NCBI GenBank assembly: GCA_903813345.2
Contig: CAIIXF020000006.1
Location: 32,961,524-33,025,523, forward strand
Length of the DNA: 64,000 nucleotides
Source of the DNA: Owenia fusiformis
Taxonomy: Eukaryota; Annelida; Polychaeta; Sabellida; Oweniidae
Direction: 5' to 3'
The translations under genes and the position numbers were made by a program. Under the pieces are notes generated by a model. That model saw only the letters and a program-made list of their open reading frames with translations. It did no database searches and was not told the DNA's origin. Shown here piece by piece: positions 33,525 through 46,600 of the stretch (positions are counted from its first letter, which is position 1; every line of letters begins with the position of its first letter).

Positions 33525-33790
33525 TCGCTGATTGGTTGAGAAAGGGTCAGCGTGGTAGATTTGAAATAATTTATTACCTGGGCTGTCACAGGCAATAATC
33601 TTTTGGGTTGGGTGGGCTAACACAGTGGGCGAGTTGCTGTTCTGACGCGACAAGTTGGTTCATGCTTTTCATTCCTGAGCTCGCCGATAGATTTCTCGCG
33701 CTATAAATACATATTTTTAATTTTTTCGTTTCATCATTTCTGATCTGCATTGTAGAGATTACTTCCGCATTTTGTGAATATTTGGTACTA
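33525..33790 (+). promoter_or_regulatory. Candidate EPS8 promoter and non-coding first exon
   Basis: CTGATTGGTTGA (33528; an inverted CCAAT box), TATAAATA (33702-33709) and, about 80 bp on, a good splice donor GTAAGT at 33791. A first exon of roughly 33735-33790 splicing to the acceptor at 37486-37487 would give a 5' UTR for EPS8. This is inference from motifs and position only; no transcript evidence can be seen. Confidence 0.25.
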
Positions 33791-34070
33791 GTAAGTCATA
33801 AAGGTTCATTAAATTCAATAAAAACATATTATCTAGACTTGTCTAAAGCTAAACTTTTATTTTATATTCTAAAAATTTGACACTTCCAGATTTTTAAATC
33901 TCCCGTCTGAAGAGTAATCTACTTATGTCACGGGCAGATAATACAATTTAATTACCAAAAGTCTGTTCAAAAACAAAATACTCGTACGTTAAATGAATCA
34001 GATTTTACTACAACACTTATCTGAAAACAAATATTGGCTGAATCGAGGTGTTGTGAATTACCGGGATTAA

Positions 34071-34764
34071 CCTTTACCATGCTGCCTTATTTCAGCAAAT
34101 ATATCCCACGCAACTGGCTTATTTTTCAAAGAGTGCAAAAAATGATATGCCTGGTCTAAATAATTAATATCTCAATAACTACTGAATGAATCTGGATAAA
34201 ATTTTCACAAAGGGAAGATACAGTGGCCTGGCTCATGAAAAAAATGTTCTCATGAATTTTTTCGTACATTAACACGACTGGGCATAAATATACCATGAAT
34301 ACTCCTCCGGAATCCGCCGCTCCGCCTCTTCGTCTGGTCAGAATCCAAATCTGAATTTGCAGCGATCGAATGTTCAATTTTTCAATTCAGAAAATATTCT
34401 AGTTTATATTTTCGATGACCGTTATCGGCTTCCAAGAGCCTAAAGAGCTCGAAATCGTAATCTATTTCCTCCACATTTTCGTTGTGATCGTATTTGTCCA
34501 CCATTTTGTACGATTCGTTCACTAAAAACGACTAAAACACTGTTTAAATTGTTGAATTGAGAATTATTTTTCGAAATATCGCCATTTCTAGGTCAACAGG
34601 AAGTCATGTTAGGCACTGAATAAATCGGGCAATCTAATTGGACAATACGAATGGCGCGAAAAAGTAAAGTTTTTAAAAGTTTGAAATCGGGCGTACGGGT
34701 CCGCCGGCAGTTGTGAGAGACATTTTAGTCTCGGCGGACGAGTCCGCCGGCAGCACGCTAAAGG
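34071..34764. mobile_element. TTAA-flanked (piggyBac-type) MITE, copy 1
   Basis: TTAA at 34067-34070 and 34765-34768 with ends CCTTTACCATGCTGCC and the complement of CCTTTAGCGTGCTGCC. The right part holds three GTCCGCCGGCAG-like blocks. Copy 2 at 37751-38447 is collinear and roughly 90% identical by eye; a 3' fragment lies at 36530-36686. TTAA duplications with CC-starting ends fit piggyBac. Confidence 0.85.
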
Positions 34765-34768
34765 TTAA

Positions 34769-36519
34769 CGTCATACAGTGTTTTCGTCCAGTGTATATTG
34801 AAATAGTGCACCTAGCGGATGGCGCATAGTTTAAAATTCTCGCCCGCTGTGTAAACTGTAATATAGTATAAACTAGGCAGAGGGTAGTTTATAACTAGAC
34901 TCTGTGCGCAGTACTGTCTCTCAGTTTTATGAAAAAAAAATCTTAAGGAATTCTGGGCAATATAATGACGAAATATTGTTTATTGGTGAAGATCAGACGA
35001 TTTTAACATATTCTTTACCTTACCTATTTTGTAATTTAACAATTGACCCAAATAAGGGCACACTGTACTTCACAGCCAATAAACTCATGATGCCCAGAAA
35101 AATTCAAATTTAGAATCCAAAAATGATTAAATTCTGCTCAAGATATTTGAAATAAGCTGTCCACGAAAAACAGTGTAAGAGTATATAGAATTTATTCATA
35201 TTTTAGAATCAAAGCCTTTGTATATTTTGGATTACTTATAGGTTGGTCAGCAAACATGTGGCCTCTTATATTTTCATGCTTCCCCAACATGTTATTTTCA
35301 AAAGAATTATGGCTGAGACTTCTAAATCACAAGTTAACTTTACACAAGACTGTCTTTTGATTTCTTATTTTCTAGTCTTGATTGACTCATGAAACCAGGA
35401 GGTAGCAATATTAAGCAACAAAATAAGACATTCCCACCCAATCCTACTCGTATCTTAAAAATGTTGTCATAATATTTGTATAAAGACAGCCTTCCATATA
35501 CTGATTAATCAGAATTAAATGTCATAACCATTGTTCAGTAGATAAGTCAATCTCAAATGACATATTTCAAAGGACTGAGTAATAAAAAGTCTATTGTTCA
35601 TCAATCTATTTTGTAATGTTTTTGTATAAAAGTTACATACATCATCTTTGATCAGTTGTGTTTAATATCAGTATTTTAAAAGAGGCCAAAGTGGCTGCTA
35701 AGTCTCTACATGACTGTATTATGATATGACATGAGTTTAAACCACTAGACCTTGTGGACTTTGCCCTAAATTGGTTCCCTCCTTACTTATTTTAAATATA
35801 TTTACCTATGACACCAACGATTTTTAAGGAATAAACCTAGGATACCCCAAGTCATGGCCTAATTAAAGAATGTAATATTTAAATTTTAATTTGATATTAT
35901 TTAAATAATAATTTAGTGTCATTTAAATTCATGCAAGAACATCTCAAGTATCTGACCCAGATGTATAAATCACCATATACAATTAATTGATAAGCTTTGG
36001 TCCATCAGTTTGCTGATTATAACCATATCAAAATTAAAACCATATCAAGATTTCTCTGACATATAATGTCCAGTGAAGACCATCTCTCTATATCTATGTG
36101 TCTCTGACAAACACTATGTGCTAAACTGAAGCATGTACGATATTGTTCTGTTCAAAAACGATGTTATCTTGTAATTTATTACTGAAATCAAATGAAGTCA
36201 AAAGTATACATATATTTTTAGAATGGAGGGCTAAATAGCTTCCAAATCTCGGTGAAGTCTCGTTTTAAATGTGATTTCAGAAGATCTGCATTTTTAAACA
36301 TTAAAACTAAGACCAGGGGGCTGCGATGGGTGCGATCACACGCGATAGAAGAAAAGAGCTTTAAAATGCTTTTTATTTTAAGCTTCTAGCTCAATTTTGA
36401 AGAAAGTTGCATCAGTTTTTGTAAAATTCAAAATTAATCTTATTTTTTGGCTTGTTTATGCCACAATCACCCCCCCCCCCCCCCTCTGACGGAAAACCAA
36501 AAATCTTACATTACCTTAC
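34769..36519. other. Intergenic, nothing recognised
   Basis: AT-rich DNA with a partial relative of the 32.2-kb fold-back spacer at about 35210-35320 and a C-run at 36471-36483. No supported gene. Confidence 0.5.
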
Positions 36520-36529
36520 ATGAAATCAC

Positions 36530-36686
36530 GTAAGGCACTGAGTAAATCATGCAATCTAATTGGATCATAAGAATGGCGCGAAAAAGTAAAGTTTTTAAAA
36601 GTTTAAACTCGGGTGGATGGGTCCGCCAGCAGTCACTCGGGATAGTAAAGCATGGCCGGATACACTCGCCTGGAGCATGCTCTAGG
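36530..36686. mobile_element. TTAA-type MITE, right-end fragment
   Basis: Matches the last ~160 bp of the elements at 34071 and 37751 (TGCAATCTAATTGGATCATAAGAA, GGCGCGAAAAAGTAAAG, GGTCCGCCAGCAG) and ends GCTCTAGG before TTAA at 36687-36690. The left end is missing. Confidence 0.75.
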
Positions 36687-36856
36687 TTAAGGAGTAATTT
36701 GCAATTTTGTGTCTCCAAAAATTGTGTAAACGCAGAAGAAATGAATTCCCTTTGAGACACTTCTGCCATTACCTACAATACTAAAGCAGTCTGTTTCCAT
36801 TCTGACTTCTTCACAAAAATCACAATTTTTATTTTATTTTCAAAGTTAATAATACT

Positions 36857-37374
36857 CACTGGTACATGGTCAGTATAAAGCGAAGGTTATGACTCTCATC
36901 TTCGCATTCAAGATGGCGGATGTGAACTGTCAATTTCGATATTTTTAGTTCATTGAATAAAACTACTTAAAAGCGAACTCAATCCTACTTATATGACATG
37001 TTAACTCTGAAGTATGATAATTTGATCATATATCGTGCATGGGCGCCACAGTTCAATGATATGTTTTACTACTTAAGGGAAGGTAATTGGAAATGTATGA
37101 TACGGTAAAGGTCATGAAACCAAAATCCCACTAACCTTACCTTAATCGTAGGAAGACATCGTTGAATTGTGGCGCCTACGTACAATATATGAACATTTGA
37201 TCATACTCCACAGTTTCCATGTCATATAAGCCTGGTTTAGTTCAAATATCAAAGCATTACGTCAATCATAAAGTAGTTTAATTTGATGGAAACTAAAAAT
37301 ATAATAACTTCAATGTGATGCAATTCTTGAATGCGAAGGTGATGGCCATAACTTTCGCTTGATACTGACCAGTG
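36857..37374. mobile_element. Fold-back element, CACTGGT ends, 5-bp TSD, just before EPS8 start exon
   Basis: Arms of about 220 bp (36857-37080 and 37150-37374) start CACTGGTACATGGTCAGTAT and end in the complement of CACTGGTCAGTATCAAGCG. ATACT lies at 36852-36856 and 37375-37379. End type and duplication length are the same as in the element at 1242-3908. It ends 113 bp before the acceptor of the exon with the EPS8 start codon. Confidence 0.87.
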
Positions 37375-37487
37375 ATACTACAAATCATTGGTAGATATCT
37401 AAAAAACTGCCAAATGACTCTATGTCATTTCTCTAGGCCTTTTTATTGAAACCAGTGAGCTTAACTGTGCCTTGTTTGTCATTGCAG

Positions 37488-37605
37488 GCTGACTACCCAG
37501 CATGCCTGGCGTGATGAACGGCTATGGAAACCGTTACCCTGACGACCAGTATGATGATGGTTATCGGAGAGGCCAACGTCCTCCAGGTCCTGGACCTGGT
37601 TATGT
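37488..37605 (+). CDS. EPS8: EPS8 exon with start codon
   Basis: Acceptor TTGCAG at 37482-37487, 14 nt of 5' UTR, ATG at 37502, then 34 codons plus GT before donor GTAAGT. It encodes MPGVMNGYGNRYPDDQ and a Pro/Gly-rich end (RPPGPGPGY). Because it has an acceptor, at least one upstream non-coding exon must exist. Confidence 0.87.
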
Positions 37606-40600
37606 GTAAGTTTTTATCATATCTGCCGAAAGTAACTTTTTATGGTATTCTTATCCCACCAAGCCATTTTTCTTGAAACTTGTAACTCAAATGAGTTGAC
37701 GGATTTGGTTCAATATTTTGAATGCGGATGCACAAGAAGGAATTCTTTAACCTTCTGCACTCTGACTTATTTCAGCAAATATATCCCACGCATCTGACTT
37801 ATTTTTTCACAAATGATATGCCTGGACTAAATAATTAATATCTCAATAACTACTGAATGAATCTGGATAAAATTTTCACAAAGGGAAGATACACTGGCGT
37901 GGCTCATGAGAAAAATGTTCTCATGAATTTTTTTCGTACATAAACACGACTGGGCATAAATATACCATGAATACTCCTCCAGAATCCGCCGTTTCGCCCC
38001 TCGGGAGATTCAACGTCTGGTCAGAATCCAAAACTGAATTTGCAGCGATCGAATGTTCTTCTTTTCAGTTCAGAAAATATTCTAGTTTCTATTTTCGATG
38101 ACCATTATCGGCTTCCAAGAGCCTAAAGAGCTCGAAATCGCAATCCATTTCCTCCACATTTTCGTTGTGATCGTATTTAGCCGTCATTTTGTACGATTTG
38201 TTCACTAAAAACGACTTAAACACTGTTTAAATTGTTGAATTGAGAAATATTTTTCGAAACATCGCAATTTCTAGGTCAACAGGAAGTTACCTACTAAGGA
38301 CTGAATAAATCGGGCAATCTAATTGGATCATAAGAACGGCGGGAAAAAGTAAAGTTTTCAAAAGTTAGATTTGTGTTGTCCGGATCCGCCGGTGGATTCT
38401 GGCATAATTTTGAATGGGCGGACGCGGTCGCCAGTGGTCTGCTAAAGGTTAAGAGAGTTCAAAGTTGCTATCATTTTTAATGAGATAAAAGAGATTTTTA
38501 ATAACTTCATACCAGTGATAGGATTTTGACCAAATAGTTTCTAAGGCTAAAGCCATATGGGTAAAGGACCTCTGTTGAAGAAGGAATTTTACCTTATTTG
38601 GTAAAAAAATGCAATTGTTTGGTGGGATTTGCTACTCGAGGCAGTTGCTGTTTTTCAGGTTTACATTTCTCAAAATGCATGGGGTAAAAATGTTGAAAAT
38701 AGTAATTGGATTTATTTTATTGTGATTAGATGCAGCATGCACTAGTCAAGATGTTACCGCTTTTGAAGTATTTTAATAGTTGCATTTTTATAAGGGTGTC
38801 CCAAAAGTCGCAAGACTTCTGTTGCCCTTTCATTAATAATACTCTTCTGATCATATTTTCACATAATGTTGCCAAATAATCAGTTTTACTCCATGTTGCT
38901 ATTCATACACTTCAATAATCTGAGAAATAAGTTATTTTTTATCAAAATTATTATATTGACGCTAGGGCCATGATCTAAACACATGAGATAACATGTCACA
39001 AAGGGTAGTTTTGACATCTCAGGGAAGCGTCACTTTTGTTCAAAATTAGTTGACCCTACAGATTTCCTTTAATTTGTAAATTGCTGGAATTTATATACCA
39101 GTAACATAGAATAACATAATTAAACTTATTAAACTTTGCATTTCTGGTCTCAATCCAGGAAAGTACATCAACCTTTAGCATGCTGCCAAATGCCTTGGTC
39201 ACATTTGCTCCGATTTTCACTACGGCGCCTGGCCGATTGAGTATTTTGTTCAAAATTGAATACAATATTGAACAAAACACTCAATCGGCCGGGCACCGGC
39301 CGATGGATCGGAGCATATGTGACCAAGGCATTACAGCATGCTACTTTTGGGACACCCTGTATATATACATGTATAAGTAACTTATCCTCTGACCCTTGCA
39401 TGCTATATATTTCTTCTAGATTTATTCATGAGTTTCTTGTGTAGTTATTGACAGTTTAATGCCTGGAGTTTGAAACTCAGACACATAGAAATGAATGATT
39501 GATTTTAAAGCCCTTTGCAATGAAGAGCAATTACTGTAAACAAGATGTACAGTTTAACATGTTATCAAATGTTACTAATATCACAAATGTTCTCCATATT
39601 ATGACCTCTTGTTTTATACAATTGTCTGCTTATGTGTTCTTGTTTTAATATACTTGTGTTTCAATAACATGTGCCACTTTCAAAGGGAGAAGTAAAGTTA
39701 TTTCAGTCTATTTCAAAATGAGTCCTTTCATGCTAACCTAAGGTTGCTTTACTATTACAATTTGGATTTAGCCTAAGAAACATACAAAATCGTTTTTACA
39801 ATGGTAAGGTTCGTTTTTACATGTTAGCGTTTAATTCTAATGTATACGTTTTGTAATTTACTCTAATCTTCAACCTAAGTCTCAATAAGTAGATTCTAAA
39901 TATACTATAGTACAGCTGCATATGTAGTATACATTGTATAAATAAAATGAACCATCTGCAGGGGTTTAGCCAGAATCAAAATTTCAGTGAGGCATGCTTT
40001 CTGGCCAAATGTTAAACACAAAAATAAACAATTCAACATTCGGAGGTCCCCCACTTTTTTGAAATATGAATATAACAAAAACTCAATCTTTTAAAGATGT
40101 CACACTTAATATGCATGATGGCATAGTATGCATCATTTGGTCTGAATACAAGATCATGTTCTCTATATGTGCCTTCACCATGTAGATATGATTGAAAATG
40201 GTTGATTTGAGAGCAGAAGCAGAGATAAAGAGATGTGACAAAATTGAATAAAAAGTATAACTGGTCTGCTAATATATTCTTTATCATCTCTAATATACCA
40301 TAGTCACTGTATTTAGCTCCCACTCCATTATAAGCGCCTACCTACTTCATAAAATGAGCCTAAAATTTTTTTTTAAATTAAACAAGTTTTTGGAAATCTA
40401 TTTTAGGATATTTTGTAAATGAAATGTTAATTCTCTATGAACATGCAGCAAAGATAAACTTGTTTCTCTTATTGTGGATATTGTCTTGATTTCCAATCTA
40501 TGTCATGACGAAAACTATAATTTGTATGTGATGCCACCATGTCACTCTGTTTTAGCCGCATTTGTCTCATTTCCTCACAAATATGAACATATTACCAAGG

Positions 40601-43600
40601 TTTCTCGCATACTTTCAAAGTAACAACCTATTTTTTGTTAGATACAGTGCTCATTAGTTATTTTGCTTCTCCTAGGACTTTAAGGTTTGTAAATGGGACA
40701 TTCCCTGTGTGAGTGCTCAGAACAAGCATCACCTTAAATAGGAACTTCTAAATATTAAAAGTCTGGTATATGTATATTGAAATATATCAAAAATAAGTAT
40801 AGCATTTTTAGTCTTGCATAAGTTTGCCAAGAAAGCTGTCAAATGTTTGGGTTTAATTCAATTCTGAAAATTTTAGAAAATCAGAAACGTACACAAAATG
40901 TAAGTTTCTGTTTGCTTTATGCAGTGTTAACATATATACTAGCATGATACGTGTGATTACCATTATTATATTTAAATATCATACCACGATATATGGTTTA
41001 GAATTGTTTATTTTGCCAAGTAATATAATGCACCAAAAGTATGAAAGAATTAAAGTTCACATTTCTCACTCAGAATCAGCTATTGCGTTGTTTGATTAAA
41101 GATGTCAGTCCCATTTCCAAATTCATCCTAGTTTTGGTGAAATAGGCAATTTTGATGTAAAGAAGTGATTTTGGTTAATATATCAAATAATGTTTATAGT
41201 TTGCTTTTGGTGAATTATCATCTGGAAATGTCTACTTGATTTTTGACAAAAAGTAAGAGGTTTTGTGATTGAAAATTGTATTCGCTTGTGAAACATATTC
41301 AGTTAGTGTAAACTTATTCAATATAGCTATCATTTTAATGTCTTGAATTTTCTTGAGAAATTTTGATATCAGAAAGTCACATCTTTGTTCAAATATCAAA
41401 AATATACACAAATAACTACCAAATGATGCATTTGCGTTGCTATTAGGCGAAAAGAATATATTAAAAGAATTCATAGCTTCAAGAATGGTAGCTTTTGACA
41501 TTTACCATTTCTCTTTGACATTAAGAATATGTTTAAAGAAATCATATCCTCATGATAAACAGCTTTTGAGTTTTTGTTCTAGTATTGACCTAAAGTGATA
41601 ATTTTAATGCCACATTAAGTCATATTTTGCAATAAATTCACAGTCTGAGCAACATAGGCTGTGGGTCCTTTATTTTTAGATCAAACGCATGAATATGGCA
41701 CTCTGTTCTTCTCATTCATGTTCAAACCATGTAGAATGTCATTCTGCTTATAGATGATGCTTTAACAATTAAATATAATTTATGTCTCATAAGTGTCAAT
41801 ATGGTCCATTTTAATTTTGATAGCATAGATTTAATTGTGAAACCTAGAGGGAATACATACCTTTTAATTATTATAAAGTACAGGTAACCAGGAAATATTA
41901 CAAAATAGGTGATCATTGATACTGACTGAATTTTTGTATTGTTATCACAATTGCTTTGTGTTTCTACTTGCTCTAGTAGGTCCATCAGAGAAAGAAAGTC
42001 AAACATGCCAGAATAAATGAATTGTTTCTGATGAAAAAATAGTTTTACAGTTGGTAAATTACAAAAATAATTGTTACCTTTTGAATTAAACACTATAGAG
42101 CAGGTATAACACAGGGAATCAAATTTTAAAACATATACGAATACCACTGCTATCTATGTATAAATCATCTCTTTAACATATGTATCACAATTTTAGACCA
42201 ACAACTCTCCTTAAAATGTGCATATCATAATTTTAGACCAGCGACTCTCCTTAACATGTGTATCACAATTTTAGACCAGCAACTCTCCTAACATGTGTAT
42301 CACAATTTTAGACCAGCAACTCAAGACAGTAATTGGTCATTTAAACGTGATGACAGAGGTAATGGAGATTCAAGCACAAATGGTAAACTTCCAAGATCTT
42401 TTATGGAGATGCCTAAAGACCCCAGAGAAAAACCAACATCTAATAAAGAAAAACCAGAAAGGCATGATAATCAGTTATCAGCAAGAGGGGCTTCATATGC
42501 AGGTGACAGGGCTCCAAAACCTAGGCAATTCAATGATCCAGGATATGTTCCAAGTAGTCTTGCGAGTATAAGTCGGGATATGCCACTAGAATATGATCCC
42601 CAAAGCTTAAGTGATGAGTCTCGTGGTAGGTTATCTGAAAGCAGGATAAAAGATAATGTAAGATCAAATATTCACCAAGATCAAAAAGATCAACTGGGAT
42701 TAAGAGATTTCCATGATCCAAGAGATGGTGTAAGATCAAATGTTCACCAAGATGAAGGAGATCATCCAGGAGCAAGAGATGGCAATGATCCAAGAGACAA
42801 TGTTAGATCAAATATTCACCAAGATCACAGAGATCATGTGAGAACAAGCGATGGTCATGATTCAAAATCGAATATTCCGGAAGATCAAAGAGATCGCACG
42901 GGAGCAAGGGATGGCCATGATCATAGAGATGGTGTAAGATCCAATATCCCGGAAGATCAAAGGGATCATTTGGGAGCAAGGGATGGCCATGATTATAGAG
43001 ATGGTGTAAGATCCAATATTCGGGAAGATCAAAGGGATCGTATGGGAGCAAGGGATGGCCATGATCATAGAGATGGTGTAAGATCCAATATTCCAGAAGA
43101 TCAAAGAGATCGCATGGGAGCAAGGGATGGCCATGATCATAGAGATGGTGTAAGATCCAATATTCCAGAAGATCAAAGAGATCGCATGGGAGCAAGGGAT
43201 GGCCATGATCATAGAGATGGTGTAAGATCCAGTATACCGAAAGATCAAAGAGATGGTGTGGGAGCAAGGGATGGCCATGATCATAGAGATGGTGTAAGAT
43301 CCAATATACCAAAAGATCAAAGAGATGGTGTGGGAGCAAGGGATGGCCATGATCATAGAGATGGTGTAAGATCCAATATACCAAAAGATCAAATAGATGG
43401 TGTGGGAGCAAGGGATGGCCATGATTCAAGAGATGGTGTAAGATCCAATATTGCGGAAGATCAAAGAGATAGGGATGGCTATGATCATAGAGATGATAGC
43501 TTGCATAATTCCAGTTGGAATAGCAAAATACGTAAGCCAGTGATGCAAGAAAAGTTTGATGATCCAACTTGCATAAAAGGGAGTAATGCCCAACAATACA

Positions 43601-46600
43601 CTAGTGGCCTTCTTGATAAAGCTGGTACAAAGGCTAGTAGTGAACCTAGTTCTAGCTTAGATGGCGGATCAGGAAAGATGTTAGTTTCAGACTCGCATGT
43701 TGGGTTGTTCAGGAAAAACCATGCATCACCAAATGAAAGGTAAAGAGAATAATTCTTCAAGATGCACACAATGGCTTAAACACAAATACCCGCCTATGTT
43801 CTCACATCAGTTCCTAGTTGAACCCTATGCTTTTATACCACTGAACAGATTCAACGTTTACAAGAGTCAGTCATTATATTCTTTTTTATAGGGCATTTCT
43901 GAGAATTATAGATTTTGAGGAGGTGAGGCTTGCTTGTGTTTAAAAGTGCTTAAAGCTTTGAGCCCATTGAAGCTCACGGATCATGCCTGCAATCATGCAT
44001 CTGAAAAGAAATTAAGAAATAAGTCAAAGTTACTTTACACAAATATATGCTTAACAAAGCATAAAACATCAATATTTTTGAAATTATAATTCATTGGTGA
44101 ATTAGGTGCAAATAATTTTTTCTTTTCATAGTGACCTATTCAATATTTTAGACATATGTAGTTTCACTTTTAAAGCTGTTTTACCTAGTTTGTATAACCT
44201 CCCAAACCTACCTACCAAATATTATTAACATGATTGGTCAATTATTCTCATAGTTACATATATTTACATGCACAGAACATTTTTAATGACCTTAATATAT
44301 TAATATATGAATTGATTTATCCTAACAGGTTTTTATTGCACTTAAAAGATATGATACTGTAGATTTAAATTCAATTGTTGCCGTTTGATTTTTAGGTATG
44401 TCCTATTGTAGTAGTTGTCTTGTATTTCCTTGTATTTACTTTTGGTACATCATGTTATTTGAGAGGGCAATAGTATCTGATAAAATTGTAAATAATATTT
44501 AACAAATCTGTTGTACATTCTTTGTCATTTATAAGCACCAAACCCTATTCACAAGGCCAAAAGGTTAAAGTCTAAAGTTAATATTAATCATAACATGAAT
44601 TAGAAGCCATAAGACATTTACAACTTGAAATAGTTTAATATTTGAAATGGCTTTTAGGATTAACAGGTAAGGAAGGATTGAACACTATACAGAGATATCC
44701 TAACATATAGTTAGAAAGTTTGGTCATGTCCCTCTCAATAGAGGATATTTTGAACAATAAAACAATAAACAATAAAATAGACTTCACTATGAGGTCAATC
44801 AGAAAATAAGACAACAAAAATATGTATGTATGAAAGGCTGGCAACCAACCAAATCCTATTTATAAACATTGTAACATTGAAACATTGCATTTGTACACTC
44901 ATTTTGATCTGAAAGAAGTACATACAACAGCAAAATCATATTCACAGGTTTCAATATTATAAGATTCTGAGGGTTTGTCATCAATTTAATTAAGTTTCAA
45001 AGAAGGAAGTATAAATTCTTGAGACAGATACTCCCATCGAAAAAGTTTGGAAACTATTTCCTCTACATGTTCAGTGGTGCTTGTTTTTGAAGTTTTAAGA
45101 AGAAAGAAATGAAAAATAGATTGGCCTTGTAATATAAAACATGATGACCTGATTTCCATTTACTGAGAATTCCTATGACCTATATAAACTTAAGTTTTGC
45201 ATTATGTGAGTAAAAATAGCTGAAAATGAAGTCAATCTATATGATCATTACAAAAAGCCCAATCTATATGATCTTTCCCAAAAGCCCAATTTTCACTGTT
45301 TTGTTTTAATTTAAAAAAATTAAACATGAGTTTCATTTTACCTTTTTGTAGTTTAATGAGAACTTCAAACTTTTGGAGGGGAATGTAATATGTAGCGTTT
45401 CTGTTATCTTAACAGCTAACATGCAATCATAGAGCTAGGTCACATGTTTTTAAAATGGATCCTTGACACAAGCAAAACATTTTATTCTCTTTGGTACCAA
45501 CCTCATACCTTAATTGCCTAATACTATAGAATTCATCTGTTCATTTCATACCAACATGGAATATAAAAACATAAATTTCTGTGAATCATCTGTAAAATTG
45601 TTCATTAAACTGGATTTGAATTTACAGCATTCATGGTATTGACATTTAAGTTTATGGGTCTCCATACAAAATAGTTTTTCAGGGGTTATGGTTTAAGCAA
45701 ATGCTGTAAATACTGCAGACCAATACTCTTTAAAATCTTGTAATTCCCAATTTCCATATGTTTGATTAGATACTGTTAATTGATAATCTGTTTAATTTTG
45801 GAGAGTTTAACTAATAAGAAATATACTTGAAATATTTGTAGAATCTAATAGTACACAGTGACAATCCATTTAACCAAATAGACTCTATTAGTCTGTGCCC
45901 TACTTATCCATCAATACCCTATGTACTTTGGAATGGATTTCAGAACTTGCATTCTGAATTCTTAACTAATTAACCGATTCTAATTTTTATGCAAAAAAAT
46001 GTATGACATTTTTAAGATTTGTTAGAAAATGAATTAATTTGAGTTTTATGAAGTATTCACAACAGACCTCCAGCAAGCCTTGCTAGTTTTTCTGAGGCAT
46101 GATCAGTGTTAAACACATTTTCTCCCATACCCTCCCTGACTGCAATAAACATATTATGTACTATAGCTTACAGCCATACATACGTGTACATGCACTTGGT
46201 ATATTATAAACATGTTCTGCACTAAAATGTTACCTGCATGGCCTAAACTTATTATTTTCCCATCATGTAATATATTATATATTGTGAATACTATATCTCG
46301 TTATTATTATCATCGAGAATATTAGCTTAAATCAATTTTATATTATTCCTTGTTTCTTATTATTGCTAGCGTATATTTCACCTTATGTGTTACTGTTATT
46401 GTAACATTGAGTACAGTTTTTATATTGTACACAATTGTGAAGTTGCAATTACAGATTTCATGTTGAACATATATCTTAACTGGTCTTTATTGACTCTTTC
46501 TAATACCATATTATCAGATGTCACCACCAAAATTAGTGACATATTGTTATAGTATCTTTTTAGTGTATATTGTCACAATAAGTGACATAAAAATAGTGAC

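Noticed and set aside
42803-43567. Antisense 254-residue open frame with repeated HHLYDHGHPLLP
   Set aside because: It is the reverse strand of the EPS8 repeat exon, lacks splice or start support, and exists because the 72-bp unit has no stop on that strand.
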